Origin: Gemmatimonadota bacterium
GTDB taxonomy: Bacteria; Gemmatimonadota; Gemmatimonadetes; Gemmatimonadales; GWC2-71-9
Direction: 5' to 3'
Length of the DNA: 39,720 nucleotides
Assembly: GCA_003246755.1 (NCBI GenBank)
Contig: QKDC01000148.1
Coordinates: forward strand, 1 to 39,720
The translations under genes were made by a program, and so were the position numbers. Positions 25,647-33,946 of the stretch are shown here, in pieces; the first letter of the stretch is position 1, and each line of letters starts with the position of its first letter. The notes under the pieces were generated by a model. That model was not told the DNA's origin. It saw only the letters and a program-made list of their open reading frames with translations, and searched no databases.

Positions 25647-26070
25647 GGTGAAAGCGCACACGCACTATCTCTGGTTCAATACGAAGAAGCCGCAGGAGAT
25701 CATCAACATCACTGATGAGGTGCAACGACAGGTCGAAGAGAGCGGAGTCCGTGAAGGCCTGGTCCTCGTGTCCGCCATGCACATCACGGCCTCCGTGTTC
25801 GTCAACGACCATGAGTCCGGGCTGTGGCAGGATATCCTGCATTGGCTCGAGCACACCGTGGCCCCCTGGAGTCCCGATCGCTACCACCACAACGACACCG
25901 GCGAAGACAACGCCGCGGCCCATTTGCGGAGCCTCACCGTCGGGCACGAGGTTGTGATTCCCATCACCGATGGCGCCCTCGACCTCGGACCCTGGCAACA
26001 GGTGTTCTATGGAGAATGGGACGGCCAGCGGAAGAAACGGGTGGTAATCAAAGTCCTGGGAGACGCCTGA
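25639..26070 (+). CDS. YjbQ/UPF0047 family protein
   Basis: Small cytoplasmic protein of 143 aa from a widespread family reported to have weak thiamine phosphate synthase activity. Conserved residues are present: [12 protein letters not shown] (48-59), [15 protein letters not shown] (82-96), the [23 protein letters not shown] region (107-129) and RKKRVVIKV. The ATG at 25639 overlaps the transporter stop by eight bases and gives the normal family length. Its stop codon lies in the loop of an inverted repeat. Confidence 0.92.
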   Translation: MPEVKAHTHYLWFNTKKPQEIINITDEVQRQVEESGVREGLVLVSAMHITASVFVNDHESGLWQDILHWLEHTVAPWSPDRYHHNDTGEDNAAAHLRSLTVGHEVVIPITDGALDLGPWQQVFYGEWDGQRKKRVVIKVLGDA

Positions 26071-26111
26071 CAGACCTGCCGGTCCCGACGGCGTCTGTGT
26101 CCTTCCGACAC
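26061..26111 (+). repeat. Tandem inverted repeats across the yjbQ stop codon
   Basis: Perfect 7-bp outer stem AGACGCC (26061-26067) / GGCGTCT (26090-26096) with an inner GACC/GGTC stem (26073-26084), abutting a second hairpin GTGTC-CTTCC-GACAC (26097-26111). The yjbQ stop TGA (26068-26070) is in the outer loop. No U-tract follows. It may be an RNA stability or termination structure. The remaining bases to 26227 hold no other element I can support. Confidence 0.4.
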
Positions 26112-26238
26112 GTTCCAGTGTCCAGAATCCGTGCAAAAATAGAGGAGTCGCGTGGTCCCTACACCGCCCCCGCGACCAAGTTCCGCGCCTTATCTCCCCA
26201 TCCGACGCGGCATGGACCGTGCTCCTTGGAGGAGACCT

Positions 26239-26697
26239 ATGCGAAGCTCATCTCTCCTCCTGGTCTCCTTGCTTTTCGCTGGGGCCTGTACCGATTCCAC
26301 GGGTCCCTCGGACCCGGAAACCCTTCTCGAGAAGAACATCGCCCTCTGGAACCGGACCGGACCCGCGAGTTACGAATACACCCTGACCCGACTCTGTAAC
26401 TGTGCCGATCCGATTACCCAACCCGTGACGATCGTCGTGAGGAATCGGCTCGTCGAAACCCGGAACTACCTCTCCGGCCTGGCCGTCGAACCACAGTACG
26501 ATCAGTTGTTCACGTCCGTGCCGGGGCTCTTCGATCTCATCCGCACGGGAATCACGACACCCGCGGCGGCGCTCGCCGTTCGCTACGACGAGACGATGGG
26601 ATATCCGGTGTCGATCCAGATCGATTGGGTGGCGGGTGTGGTTGATGACGAGGTGTCGTATCGGATAGAGGACTTCGAGGCCTTGCCACCGCTGTAG
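26239..26697 (+). CDS. DUF6174-like lipoprotein (copy 2)
   Basis: Predicted lipoprotein of 152 aa with lipobox AGAC, lipidated Cys17. The mature part repeats the plan of the gene at 23793: SYEYTL, CNC (CxC), a strand block VTIVVRNRL, VPGLFDLI, VRYDETMGYPVSIQIDW and DDE near the end. The ATG at 26239 is fixed by GGAGGAGA just upstream and by the signal sequence. Function is unknown. It ends 13 bases from the convergent ETF-quinone oxidoreductase gene. Confidence 0.86.
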   Translation: MRSSSLLLVSLLFAGACTDSTGPSDPETLLEKNIALWNRTGPASYEYTLTRLCNCADPITQPVTIVVRNRLVETRNYLSGLAVEPQYDQLFTSVPGLFDLIRTGITTPAAALAVRYDETMGYPVSIQIDWVAGVVDDEVSYRIEDFEALPPL

Positions 26698-26710
26698 TCC
26701 CGGTCACCGC

Positions 26711-28396
26711 CTACATGTTGCGATAGGTCGGTCCGCTTCCCCCTTCTCGCGCAGTCCATCGAGGACCGACAACGTCGGTCGCCTTGCAGTCGATGCAGTT
26801 CGGTGGATTGATACGAAGCGACCCATCATCTGCCCGCTCATAGACACCGGCGGGACACACGTGGGAGTAGAACTCCGCGACCTCCGCAGGAACATCTTGG
26901 CTCACCAGGTGCGACGGTATGGTGTCCCGGGTCGCATTGCCCGATTTGAAGACCGCGTCGACCTTGCTGAAGGTCAGGGCCCCATCGGGTACGAAGGGCA
27001 CAGCCTGTTCGACCTGTCGTCTTGCCTCCGCATCCGCCGCCATGGCGATTCTCCCGCCCGGGAAACGACCACCAGTGATGGTCATCAGGCCGGCCCGCAT
27101 GGCGCCACCCAGGAATCCATCTTTGAAGGCAAGACGCATGTTCCTCGTCCGCTCGAGGTCGGAGGCGATGTAACTGTCATTGACCATGCGGTCGTACGAG
27201 GCGAGCGACTCGGCCGACACCTCCCTCACCCCCCCCGCACGACCGGCAAGGGCCTTGAAGATCGCCCGAGCGGCATAGATACCCGACTGCATGGCGTAGT
27301 GAATTCCCTTGAGTGAGGGAACATCCACGAAACCAACCGCATCACCGACGATGACGAGGCCTGCCCCATACCGTCGCTCGGGGAGCGCATAGTATCCGCC
27401 TTCAGGAATGGTCTTGGCCCCCCACTCCAGAAGCTCCCCGTCCGCCAGCAGGGGTTTGACCAGTGGATGCTCCTTCAACCGCTGAAGCAGCACGTGCGTG
27501 TCGAGGGCAGTGCCTTCATAGTCGAGGCCCGCCACGACACCGATCGAGATCTGGTTCGATCCCATCGGGTAGATCCACGTTCCACCGAAGGCATCCCGCG
27601 GCAGGGGCCAGCCCAGCGTGTGAATCACGCGATCGAGCGGGCGCGTCACCCCCCACATTTCCTTGACCCCAAGCGCGAAGATCTGGGGGTTCGGAGCCCC
27701 GATGCCCTGCCACCCGAGATAGGCCTGCGTCAAGGCGCCGCGTGTCCCCTCGGCGAGGACGGTCACCTGAGCGGTCAGGTCGGTTGGTTCCGCGTAGGTT
27801 GATGTGGGGTTCCCATCACGATCGAGACCCGAGGCCGTGGTCCGGACACCTCGGACGGCATCGCCCTCGACGAACAGGGATTCCGCGGGGAAGCCGGTAA
27901 AGATGTTGACGCCGAGTTCTTCGGCATGCCCCCCCAACCACCGCACGATTTCGCAGATCGAGGCGGAGTAGTTTCCGTGGTTCCTCATCGTCGGGGGAGT
28001 GGGAACTTTGGTGTGACCGCTGCCGGTGAGGTAATAAACCGATTCGTTCGTGACCTTCTCCCGGAAGGGGAACTCCTCATCGGCCACTCCCGGGAAGAGT
28101 TCTCTAAAGGCCCTTGGGTTGACGACGGCTCCCGACAGATTGTGCTCCCCCAGGCTTCCCGCTTTTTCCAGCACACCGATGGCCAGGTCGCCGAGGGGGC
28201 CGCCCTTTTCAGCGCTTGCGTGGGAGAGTCGAGCGAGTTCGATGGCGGTCGCGAGGCCGGCCGGACCGGCGCCGACGATCAAGACGTCCATCTCCACGGC
28301 CTCGTCACCAGGCGTTCCCCGAGTGAGGAGTCGCTCGGTGGGGAGGTCCGGCTGGTAGTCAGCGGGACGGAACGAGGTCAACTTGGGCGCGCTCAC
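26711..28396 (-). CDS. Electron transfer flavoprotein:quinone oxidoreductase with incomplete cluster motif
   Basis: Membrane-bound flavoprotein that passes electrons from ETF to the quinone pool. The FAD motif VGAGPAGLATAIEL is at 41-54, and the body (561 aa) follows the family throughout, including EHNLSGAVV and GDAVGFVDVPSLKGIHYAM. The C-terminal ferredoxin-like part normally holds four cluster cysteines; here Cys514, Cys534 and Cys537 are present but the fourth position is Thr540 (NCIDCKATD). The GTG start at 28396 overlaps the etfA stop as GTGA; the longer open frame upstream is inside etfA. The quinone is expected to be menaquinone in this organism. Confidence 0.94.
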   Translation of the reverse strand: MSAPKLTSFRPADYQPDLPTERLLTRGTPGDEAVEMDVLIVGAGPAGLATAIELARLSHASAEKGGPLGDLAIGVLEKAGSLGEHNLSGAVVNPRAFRELFPGVADEEFPFREKVTNESVYYLTGSGHTKVPTPPTMRNHGNYSASICEIVRWLGGHAEELGVNIFTGFPAESLFVEGDAVRGVRTTASGLDRDGNPTSTYAEPTDLTAQVTVLAEGTRGALTQAYLGWQGIGAPNPQIFALGVKEMWGVTRPLDRVIHTLGWPLPRDAFGGTWIYPMGSNQISIGVVAGLDYEGTALDTHVLLQRLKEHPLVKPLLADGELLEWGAKTIPEGGYYALPERRYGAGLVIVGDAVGFVDVPSLKGIHYAMQSGIYAARAIFKALAGRAGGVREVSAESLASYDRMVNDSYIASDLERTRNMRLAFKDGFLGGAMRAGLMTITGGRFPGGRIAMAADAEARRQVEQAVPFVPDGALTFSKVDAVFKSGNATRDTIPSHLVSQDVPAEVAEFYSHVCPAGVYERADDGSLRINPPNCIDCKATDVVGPRWTAREGGSGPTYRNM

Positions 28397-29364
28397 CCTT
28401 CGGCGCGGAGCTTCCGTACCTCGGCGGTCAGCCGAGGAACCACTTCGAAGAGATCTCCCACGATACCGTAGTCGGCCACCTTGAAGATCGGGGCGTCCTT
28501 GTCGCGATTGATGGCCACGATCACCTTGGCGGTTCTCATTCCGGCCAAGTGCTGAATCGCACCCGAGATGCCCACGGCCACATAGAGGCCAGGGCTCACA
28601 GTTTTGCCGGTCTGCCCCACTTGGGCAGAATGGTCCCGCCACCCGGCATCGACCACCGCACGGCTGGCGCCGACGGCTGCCTGTCCAAAGGCGTCGGCGA
28701 GGTCCTCGATCAGCGAGAAGTTTTCGGGCTCCTTCAAGCCCCGACCACCCGACACGACGATGGCCGCCTCGCCGACATCCAATGCCGCCTCGGCCGGTGC
28801 CTTGACCTCTACGACTTCCACGTTGGCGGTGAACTCCGGCACCGGTATGGATTCCAGGGTCCCAGGCCGACCCGCATCCGTCACCGGGAAGGTATTGGGG
28901 CGGATCGAGAGAACGGCCGTTGATGCCATCATGCGGAGCTGCTGAATGGCACGCCCTGCGTACACCGGTCGGGTCACCACCACTCGACCTTCCGCCACCG
29001 TGATGTCCGTCACCTCGGTGGCGCACGACGTCTCCAGTCGAGCCGCGACGCGAGGGGCGAGGTCCTTCCCGGTGGCGGTCGCCGCGAAGAGGACAGTCGA
29101 GTAGTTCGCGGCGAGTCCGGCGATGGTGGCGGTTTGTCCCTCGGGTGAATAGAGGCGGAAGGTGTCGTGAGTCGCCACCAGGACCCGATCGGCCCCGCAG
29201 GCCCCGAGGGCGTCGAGCCCCTCGACATCGTCGTGACCGAACACCAGGGCGTCGACCGTAGTGCTCATCGCATCCGCCACCTTCCGCCCGGCAGCGACGA
29301 TCTCATGCGAGACTTTCCGCAGGGTCCCGTCCCGCTGTTCGAGCACACAGAGCATAGGAGACAT
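28393..29364 (-). CDS. etfA: Electron transfer flavoprotein alpha subunit
   Basis: FAD-carrying subunit of the soluble ETF heterodimer (323 aa). The C-terminal signature for FAD binding is clear: GGRGLKEPENF, then DAGWRDHSAQVGQTGKTVSP and YVAVGISGAIQHLAGM, and the tail carries the usual INRDKDAPIFKVADYGIVGD. It starts two bases after etfB and its stop overlaps the quinone oxidoreductase start, so the three are likely one coupled unit. It accepts electrons from acyl-CoA dehydrogenases such as the one upstream. Confidence 0.96.
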   Translation of the reverse strand: MSPMLCVLEQRDGTLRKVSHEIVAAGRKVADAMSTTVDALVFGHDDVEGLDALGACGADRVLVATHDTFRLYSPEGQTATIAGLAANYSTVLFAATATGKDLAPRVAARLETSCATEVTDITVAEGRVVVTRPVYAGRAIQQLRMMASTAVLSIRPNTFPVTDAGRPGTLESIPVPEFTANVEVVEVKAPAEAALDVGEAAIVVSGGRGLKEPENFSLIEDLADAFGQAAVGASRAVVDAGWRDHSAQVGQTGKTVSPGLYVAVGISGAIQHLAGMRTAKVIVAINRDKDAPIFKVADYGIVGDLFEVVPRLTAEVRKLRAEG

Positions 29365-29366
29365 CG

Positions 29367-30116
29367 TCAGATCGCCTTGGCTTCGGTTCGGAGGAGACGG
29401 ACAAGTTCGGGAACGGCGTCGGGGCCCTCACCCACGATCCGTCCCGGAGGTCGGTCGGGAGGCAGGGTCAGGGAGAGCACCTCGAACGCACTCTCCCCCG
29501 CGGTCACCGGCTTGATGTCGAGGGGTTTCTTCTTGGCGGCCATGATCCCCTTGAGGGCCGGAAGCCGCGGGGTATTGAGACCCTTGTCACAGGTGATCAC
29601 CGCCGGCAGTCCACAGCGTACAACCTCCACGGCCCCCTCGATCTCGCGTTCCGCGGTGACCGTTCCACCGTCAATCTTCAGGTGTGCGACCGCGGTGATA
29701 CACGCCATTCCCAAGCGTTCGGCAACTTGGGGTCCCACCTGATGCTGGGAATCGTCGACGGCCATCTTGCCCATGAGGATCAGGTCGTAGCCGCCGGTCG
29801 CCAGCTCGTCGGCCAGGAGTGCGGCTGCCGCGGCAGGATCCGGATGCTCTGCGATCTGGAGAAGCACGCCGCGATCGATTCCCATCGCGAGAGCGCTTCG
29901 AATCGTCTCCTGGGCCGCATCGGTCCCCAAGGAGACGACGACCGTTTCCCCTTCCCCTGCAGCCGTTTTGCGGGCGATCGCCTCCTCGATCGCGTACTCG
30001 TCGTAGGGGTTCGGGACGAATTTCACACCCGTTGGATCGATGGAGACTCCGTCATCGGCGATGACCACCTTGGCGGTGGTATCAGGGACGCGTTTGAGAC
30101 AGACGGCAATTTTCAT
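29367..30116 (-). CDS. etfB: Electron transfer flavoprotein beta subunit
   Basis: AMP-binding partner of EtfA (249 aa, normal length). Typical stretches are IAVCLKRVPDT at 3-13, NPYDEYAIEEA (37-47), LILMGKMAVDDSQHQVGPQVAERL and the tail IKPVTAGESAFEVL. The conserved recognition-loop region before the acyl-CoA dehydrogenase docking site is present. It follows gcdH at 28 bases and is followed by etfA at two bases. Function is cytoplasmic electron carriage. Confidence 0.96.
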   Translation of the reverse strand: MKIAVCLKRVPDTTAKVVIADDGVSIDPTGVKFVPNPYDEYAIEEAIARKTAAGEGETVVVSLGTDAAQETIRSALAMGIDRGVLLQIAEHPDPAAAAALLADELATGGYDLILMGKMAVDDSQHQVGPQVAERLGMACITAVAHLKIDGGTVTAEREIEGAVEVVRCGLPAVITCDKGLNTPRLPALKGIMAAKKKPLDIKPVTAGESAFEVLSLTLPPDRPPGRIVGEGPDAVPELVRLLRTEAKAI

Positions 30117-30144
30117 AAGGGCGTCGACGTTGCTGGTAAGGAAA

Positions 30145-31344
30145 TCAGAAGGCGCTGAGACCGGTGATCTTCTCGCCCAGAATCAGCGAGTGCATGTCAT
30201 GGGTTCCCTCGTAGGTATACACCGATTCCAGGTTGGCCATATGACGCATCGAGTGATACTCGGCGAGAATGCCATTGGCCCCGAGCAGGCGGCGCGCCTC
30301 ACGGGCGCACTCGGTGGCCATGTTCACGTTGTTCCGCTTGGCCAGTGACACCTGCTGTGGTGTCAGGAGATGGTCGTCCTTGAGCCGGCCCAACTGGAGG
30401 GTGAGGAGTTGGGCCTTGGTGATCTCGGTGAGCATGTCGGCGAGACGGACCTGCTGAATCTGGGTCTGCCCGATCGGCCGGTCGAACATGACCCGGTTCA
30501 CCGCATAGCGGAGGGCTTCGTCGTAGCACGCCATGGCGGCCCCGATGGCGCCCCAGGCAATGCCGTACCGAGCCTGGGTGAGGCACATCAAAGGACTCTT
30601 GATCCCCGACGACTCGGGCAGGAGCGCATCGACCGGAAGGTGGACGTCCTGCAGGTGCAGCTCACTGGTGTCCGACGCCCGCAGGGAAAGTTTCCCCTTC
30701 TGATCCTTGGCGGTGAACCCTGGCGTGTTGGTGGGTACGATGAACCCGCGGATCGATGCAGGGTCATCCACCTCTCCCACTTTGGCCCACACGATGGCAA
30801 CGGTTGCCTGCGACCCGTTGGTGATCCACATCTTGGTCCCGTTCAACACCCAGCCCCCGTCGCCCTTACGAGCCGTGGTGACGAGTCCAGCGGGGTTCGA
30901 TCCGAAGTCGGGTTCGGTGAGTCCGAAACACCCGATCTCCTCGCCGGAGGCCAGGCGGGGAAGCCAGTACTGCTTCTGTTCCTCCGCACCGAAGGCGAAG
31001 ATGGGATACATGACCAGCGCACCCTGGACCGAGGCAAAGCTCCGCACACCGCTGTCGCCGCGTTCCAACTCCTGCATGATCAGGCCGTAGGCAACGTTGT
31101 TGAGACCGGCACATCCGTACGCTTCGGGGAGGTTCGCACCGAAGAACCCCAACTCTCCCATGCCGCCGATCAGTTCCTTGGGAAACCGTCCTTCGACGTA
31201 GCAGTCGCCGATGATCGGCATGAGGTTGTCGTCGACCCAGGTGCGGACCGTGTCCCGAATTGCCCTCTCCTCTTCACTGAGAAGGCGATCGGCTTCGTAA
31301 AAGTCGACCCCAGTGAACCGAGAATTGGCCGCCGGTGACGACAT
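30145..31344 (-). CDS. gcdH: Acyl-CoA dehydrogenase, glutaryl-CoA dehydrogenase type
   Basis: FAD acyl-CoA dehydrogenase that reduces ETF; the glutaryl-CoA type also decarboxylates to crotonyl-CoA in lysine and tryptophan breakdown. At 399 aa it has GLTEPDFGSNPAG, KMWITNGSQA, and the catalytic base Glu379 in TYEGTHDMH. The stretch DSGVRSFASVQGALVM carries the Arg (R101) matching the glutarate-binding Arg of known GcdH, and EYHSMRHMANLESVYTYEG is a close match to that subgroup. The ATG at 31344 follows AAGGGGG; a TTG seven codons earlier is unlikely. It heads the ETF operon. Confidence 0.92.
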   Translation of the reverse strand: MSSPAANSRFTGVDFYEADRLLSEEERAIRDTVRTWVDDNLMPIIGDCYVEGRFPKELIGGMGELGFFGANLPEAYGCAGLNNVAYGLIMQELERGDSGVRSFASVQGALVMYPIFAFGAEEQKQYWLPRLASGEEIGCFGLTEPDFGSNPAGLVTTARKGDGGWVLNGTKMWITNGSQATVAIVWAKVGEVDDPASIRGFIVPTNTPGFTAKDQKGKLSLRASDTSELHLQDVHLPVDALLPESSGIKSPLMCLTQARYGIAWGAIGAAMACYDEALRYAVNRVMFDRPIGQTQIQQVRLADMLTEITKAQLLTLQLGRLKDDHLLTPQQVSLAKRNNVNMATECAREARRLLGANGILAEYHSMRHMANLESVYTYEGTHDMHSLILGEKITGLSAF

Positions 31345-31380
31345 GAATCCCCCTTGGATACGCAAACCGGATAGAGTCGG

Positions 31381-31409
31381 AAGATACCCTGAGACACACT
31401 GGGTCGGAA
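31381..31409 (-). promoter_or_regulatory. Candidate promoter for gcdH-etfBA operon
   Basis: On the minus strand TTCCGA (31404-31409) is followed after 17 bases by TATCTT (31381-31386), spacing as for a housekeeping sigma factor, about 36 bases before the gcdH ATG. The -35 match is moderate. The lineage's promoter preferences are not known to me, so this is only a candidate. Confidence 0.3.
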
Positions 31410-31449
31410 GCCGCCGAGTGGGCAGTGCAACTATAGGTGGAATCGAGAG

Positions 31450-32280
31450 TTAGGCCCTCCTGACAGAGCGCGCGTACCGGGCTTCCGTCCCTGGGATGAA
31501 GCGTCCGGTTTCTCGATCCCATCGGTGTTGCCGGACCGCAATCACCTGGTCGTCGGCGGTGATCACATTGAAGACGGAGGGACGTCCCCCACGACTCATG
31601 CTGGTGTGCGTGCCTGAAGCCGCGACGACGACGCGACCAGCCAGCTGGCCCACCGACTCCTGGTGGTCGTGTCCGCAGAGCACCAGATCGGCGCCGGAGG
31701 AAACCAGCCTCTTGTGGGCATCGCGCCAGTGCGCCAACCCCATTCTGCGAGAGATCTGCCCTCGCAAGACGTTATGGTGCAACACGAGGACCCTGAGACC
31801 ATCGGGTCCAGACTTGAAAAGAGACTCCGCCCTGGCAGTCTCCGTCTTTGGGAGATGTCCCTTCACGGTGAGATCGCGAGGGTTCCAGGTCACCGAACCG
31901 ACATCGAGTCCATGACTCGAAAGGGTGCCCACCAGAGTGGCACCGGGAATTTCGACCACGGGTCCAAGCTCGGGCCCGAAATACTTTAAGTACTTCCGGT
32001 GGCGGACCGCCTTGCCGAACAGCCCCAGTGGGCTCTTCCACCATTCGGTGTCGTGATTCCCCGGGACCACCAGAACCGGGGAAGTCTCCCGCAGCCCCTC
32101 CACGAAGCGGAGGGCACGTTGGAACTCCCCATGCCGGGCACGTTGGGTGAGATCCCCAGACACCACGACGGCGCTCGGGTTGAGGCTGGGCACGAATTCT
32201 TCCAGATCACGAACCTGATCCAGGGCGACATGCGCGCCAAAGTGAATGTCCGACAAGTGAACAAGGGTCAGACTCACCAT
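31450..32280 (-). CDS. Calcineurin-like metallophosphoesterase (CpdA-like)
   Basis: Cytoplasmic dimetal phosphoesterase of 276 aa in the same broad group as cAMP phosphodiesterase CpdA and UDP-diacylglucosamine-like hydrolases. Motifs are DIH (11-13), SGDLT (41-45), PGNHD (73-77), LHHN (about 164-167) and GHDH in the last third. No signal peptide or membrane segment is visible. The substrate cannot be determined. It overlaps the end of the DUF4139-like gene by seven bases; 105 bases separate it from gcdH. Confidence 0.92.
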   Translation of the reverse strand: MVSLTLVHLSDIHFGAHVALDQVRDLEEFVPSLNPSAVVVSGDLTQRARHGEFQRALRFVEGLRETSPVLVVPGNHDTEWWKSPLGLFGKAVRHRKYLKYFGPELGPVVEIPGATLVGTLSSHGLDVGSVTWNPRDLTVKGHLPKTETARAESLFKSGPDGLRVLVLHHNVLRGQISRRMGLAHWRDAHKRLVSSGADLVLCGHDHQESVGQLAGRVVVAASGTHTSMSRGGRPSVFNVITADDQVIAVRQHRWDRETGRFIPGTEARYARSVRRA

Positions 32281-33629
32281 GTCACCGCGACGCGATAGGA
32301 CAGAGTCGCTTCACCCTTGGCCGGCACCCGTACCCGGAATCGGGTCCGCGTGCTCGAGAGACGCTCGGCGGGAAGCGTACTACTGAGAAGGGTCCATTCG
32401 CCCTGCCGCTCCTCGAGGACCTCCACGACCACGGCGACGTCTTTGGCATTCGCCAAGGTAACGGTATACCCCGCGGTGGCCCGCATCCGCGTGCTGTCCC
32501 GGCGCGTCGTGTACTCCGTCTGCACCCGGCGCGCGGTAATATCGAACGCGGTACCGGCCGTGAGGTCGAGGTCCTGTCCCACGGCGCTGTGCGGTTCGAA
32601 GGTTTCGCCAATCAGTTGAAGCCTCCCGCCGACATCCTGCTCGTAGAGGCGGTATGTCCCCATGGGGAGCGGTGTCCGACCGAAGTTGGAATCGGCCGGC
32701 CGCTGCAAGAGGTATCGAACTTCGACCGGTTGGGGGTCCGCTTCCCCGTACTGCATCAAGGGACCTCTCCACGGCAGGAGTCCGCGCAGGACGTAACGTC
32801 GTTGGAACCCCGTCGTGATCGGTTCGAAGAGGGCCGCTGTGGTGGTGACACCCGGGGTCAGGTCGAGCCGACCCGGGATCGTGTAGAGATGGGATTCGCC
32901 GATCTCCTGTTCGACCGCCGACGCCATGGCCACACCACCCACCGCACTTTCTCTCGCGGCCAGCCTTTGCATCATGGGTGGATTCGCCCGTCCGGTCTCC
33001 CCTGCGAGAAGTTGAACCTCCGCGTCCTCAACCAGGAGGGTGGCGGAAGGAATGACCGCCTCTCCTCCGACCCGGGCAGTCGTGCTCCCCAACACGACGG
33101 TGTACGACGCGCTCCACGAGGCGCCTGAGGTGAACCATCCCAGAGTGAGATCGGCACGGGCTGCGGAGTTCCGGATTCCCAGCAAGAGCGCCGGGGCGAT
33201 CTGGACCAAATCATCCGGGTAGCGCGGCATGCCCGGTCGTTGGAAGAGCACCCGACCATCCGAGAGCCGGAATCGCTCGGGGTCCGTTCCGAGTACTTCG
33301 GCCACCACGGTATCCCGAACGCCATTCCGAGTCGCACCGGTTTCGAAGACCAGGGTGCGGCCGACGGCTCGTCGCATGGTGTTGGCTTCATCCACGGCGG
33401 CATCGTACCGGCCGCGAAGGAGGGTAACCCCCGGTGACGTCGTGAAGACCGAACCGGGGTCGAGCGCGCCGAGTTCGAGCCGGTGAGTCGACTCGCCGGC
33501 TGGGACCCGCAGAGGAAGAACACGACGGACCAGGACTCGTCCGTCCGAATAGATCGTGAGTCCCGACTGACTGGCGAGGGGTTCGGCCAGGAACGAGATG
33601 AGAATGGCAACGAGCAGGTAACGCGACAT
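32274..33629 (-). CDS. Exported DUF4139-like protein
   Basis: Secreted or periplasmic protein of 451 aa: signal peptide at about 1-19, then a mostly beta-strand protein. The C-terminal half, with TGFQRRYVLRGLLPWRG, QPVEVRYLLQRP, LPMGTYRLYEQD and LANAKDVAVVVEVLE, matches the DUF4139 plan (presumed envelope or adhesin-like). The ATG at 33629 was chosen for its AAGGAG eight bases upstream and the signal sequence; a longer frame upstream has no support. Function is unknown, and no partner is evident apart from the downstream phosphoesterase. Confidence 0.83.
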   Translation of the reverse strand: MSRYLLVAILISFLAEPLASQSGLTIYSDGRVLVRRVLPLRVPAGESTHRLELGALDPGSVFTTSPGVTLLRGRYDAAVDEANTMRRAVGRTLVFETGATRNGVRDTVVAEVLGTDPERFRLSDGRVLFQRPGMPRYPDDLVQIAPALLLGIRNSAARADLTLGWFTSGASWSASYTVVLGSTTARVGGEAVIPSATLLVEDAEVQLLAGETGRANPPMMQRLAARESAVGGVAMASAVEQEIGESHLYTIPGRLDLTPGVTTTAALFEPITTGFQRRYVLRGLLPWRGPLMQYGEADPQPVEVRYLLQRPADSNFGRTPLPMGTYRLYEQDVGGRLQLIGETFEPHSAVGQDLDLTAGTAFDITARRVQTEYTTRRDSTRMRATAGYTVTLANAKDVAVVVEVLEERQGEWTLLSSTLPAERLSSTRTRFRVRVPAKGEATLSYRVAVTW

Positions 33630-33652
33630 GACCGGTCTCCTTTCCGGCGACG

Positions 33653-33946
33653 TCAATCGGGCAAGAACTCCAGCGCGACCCTCATGACGATGAGGTGGGT
33701 GAGGAGATAGGTCGCCAAGGTGCCGACGGCAACCCACACCCGGGATGACGTGGCAACGGGTTGACCCAATCCCAACACGGCCGCCGTGATGAGGCAGGCC
33801 ACTAGGGAGATGCGCCGGGAGATCCGTCTTGCACGCCGCGTGCGCTCGACATCGCATGCTCTGCAACGCGCTCCCCAGGGGAGCCCGGCCACGCGCTCCC
33901 CACACCGGATGCAGGGAACCTCAGGCGAGCCGGGCAGCGACGGCAT
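33653..33946 (-). CDS. Zinc-ribbon protein with two membrane helices
   Basis: Unrecognised 97-aa protein. A zinc ribbon of two CxxC pairs (C12, C15, C28, C31) is followed by a basic stretch (RTRRARRISRR, 35-45) and two hydrophobic segments at about 46-62 and 70-91. The ATG at 33946 lies 26 bases inside the end of the isocitrate dehydrogenase gene. A longer upstream frame is inside that gene and rejected. Could be a small membrane adaptor; no function is proposed. Confidence 0.65.
   Translation of the reverse strand: MPSLPGSPEVPCIRCGERVAGLPWGARCRACDVERTRRARRISRRISLVACLITAAVLGLGQPVATSSRVWVAVGTLATYLLTHLIVMRVALEFLPD

Noticed and set aside
28397-29026. N-terminal extension of the ETF-quinone oxidoreductase
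   Set aside because: It is a shadow within etfA; the GTG at 28396 fits the family N-terminus.
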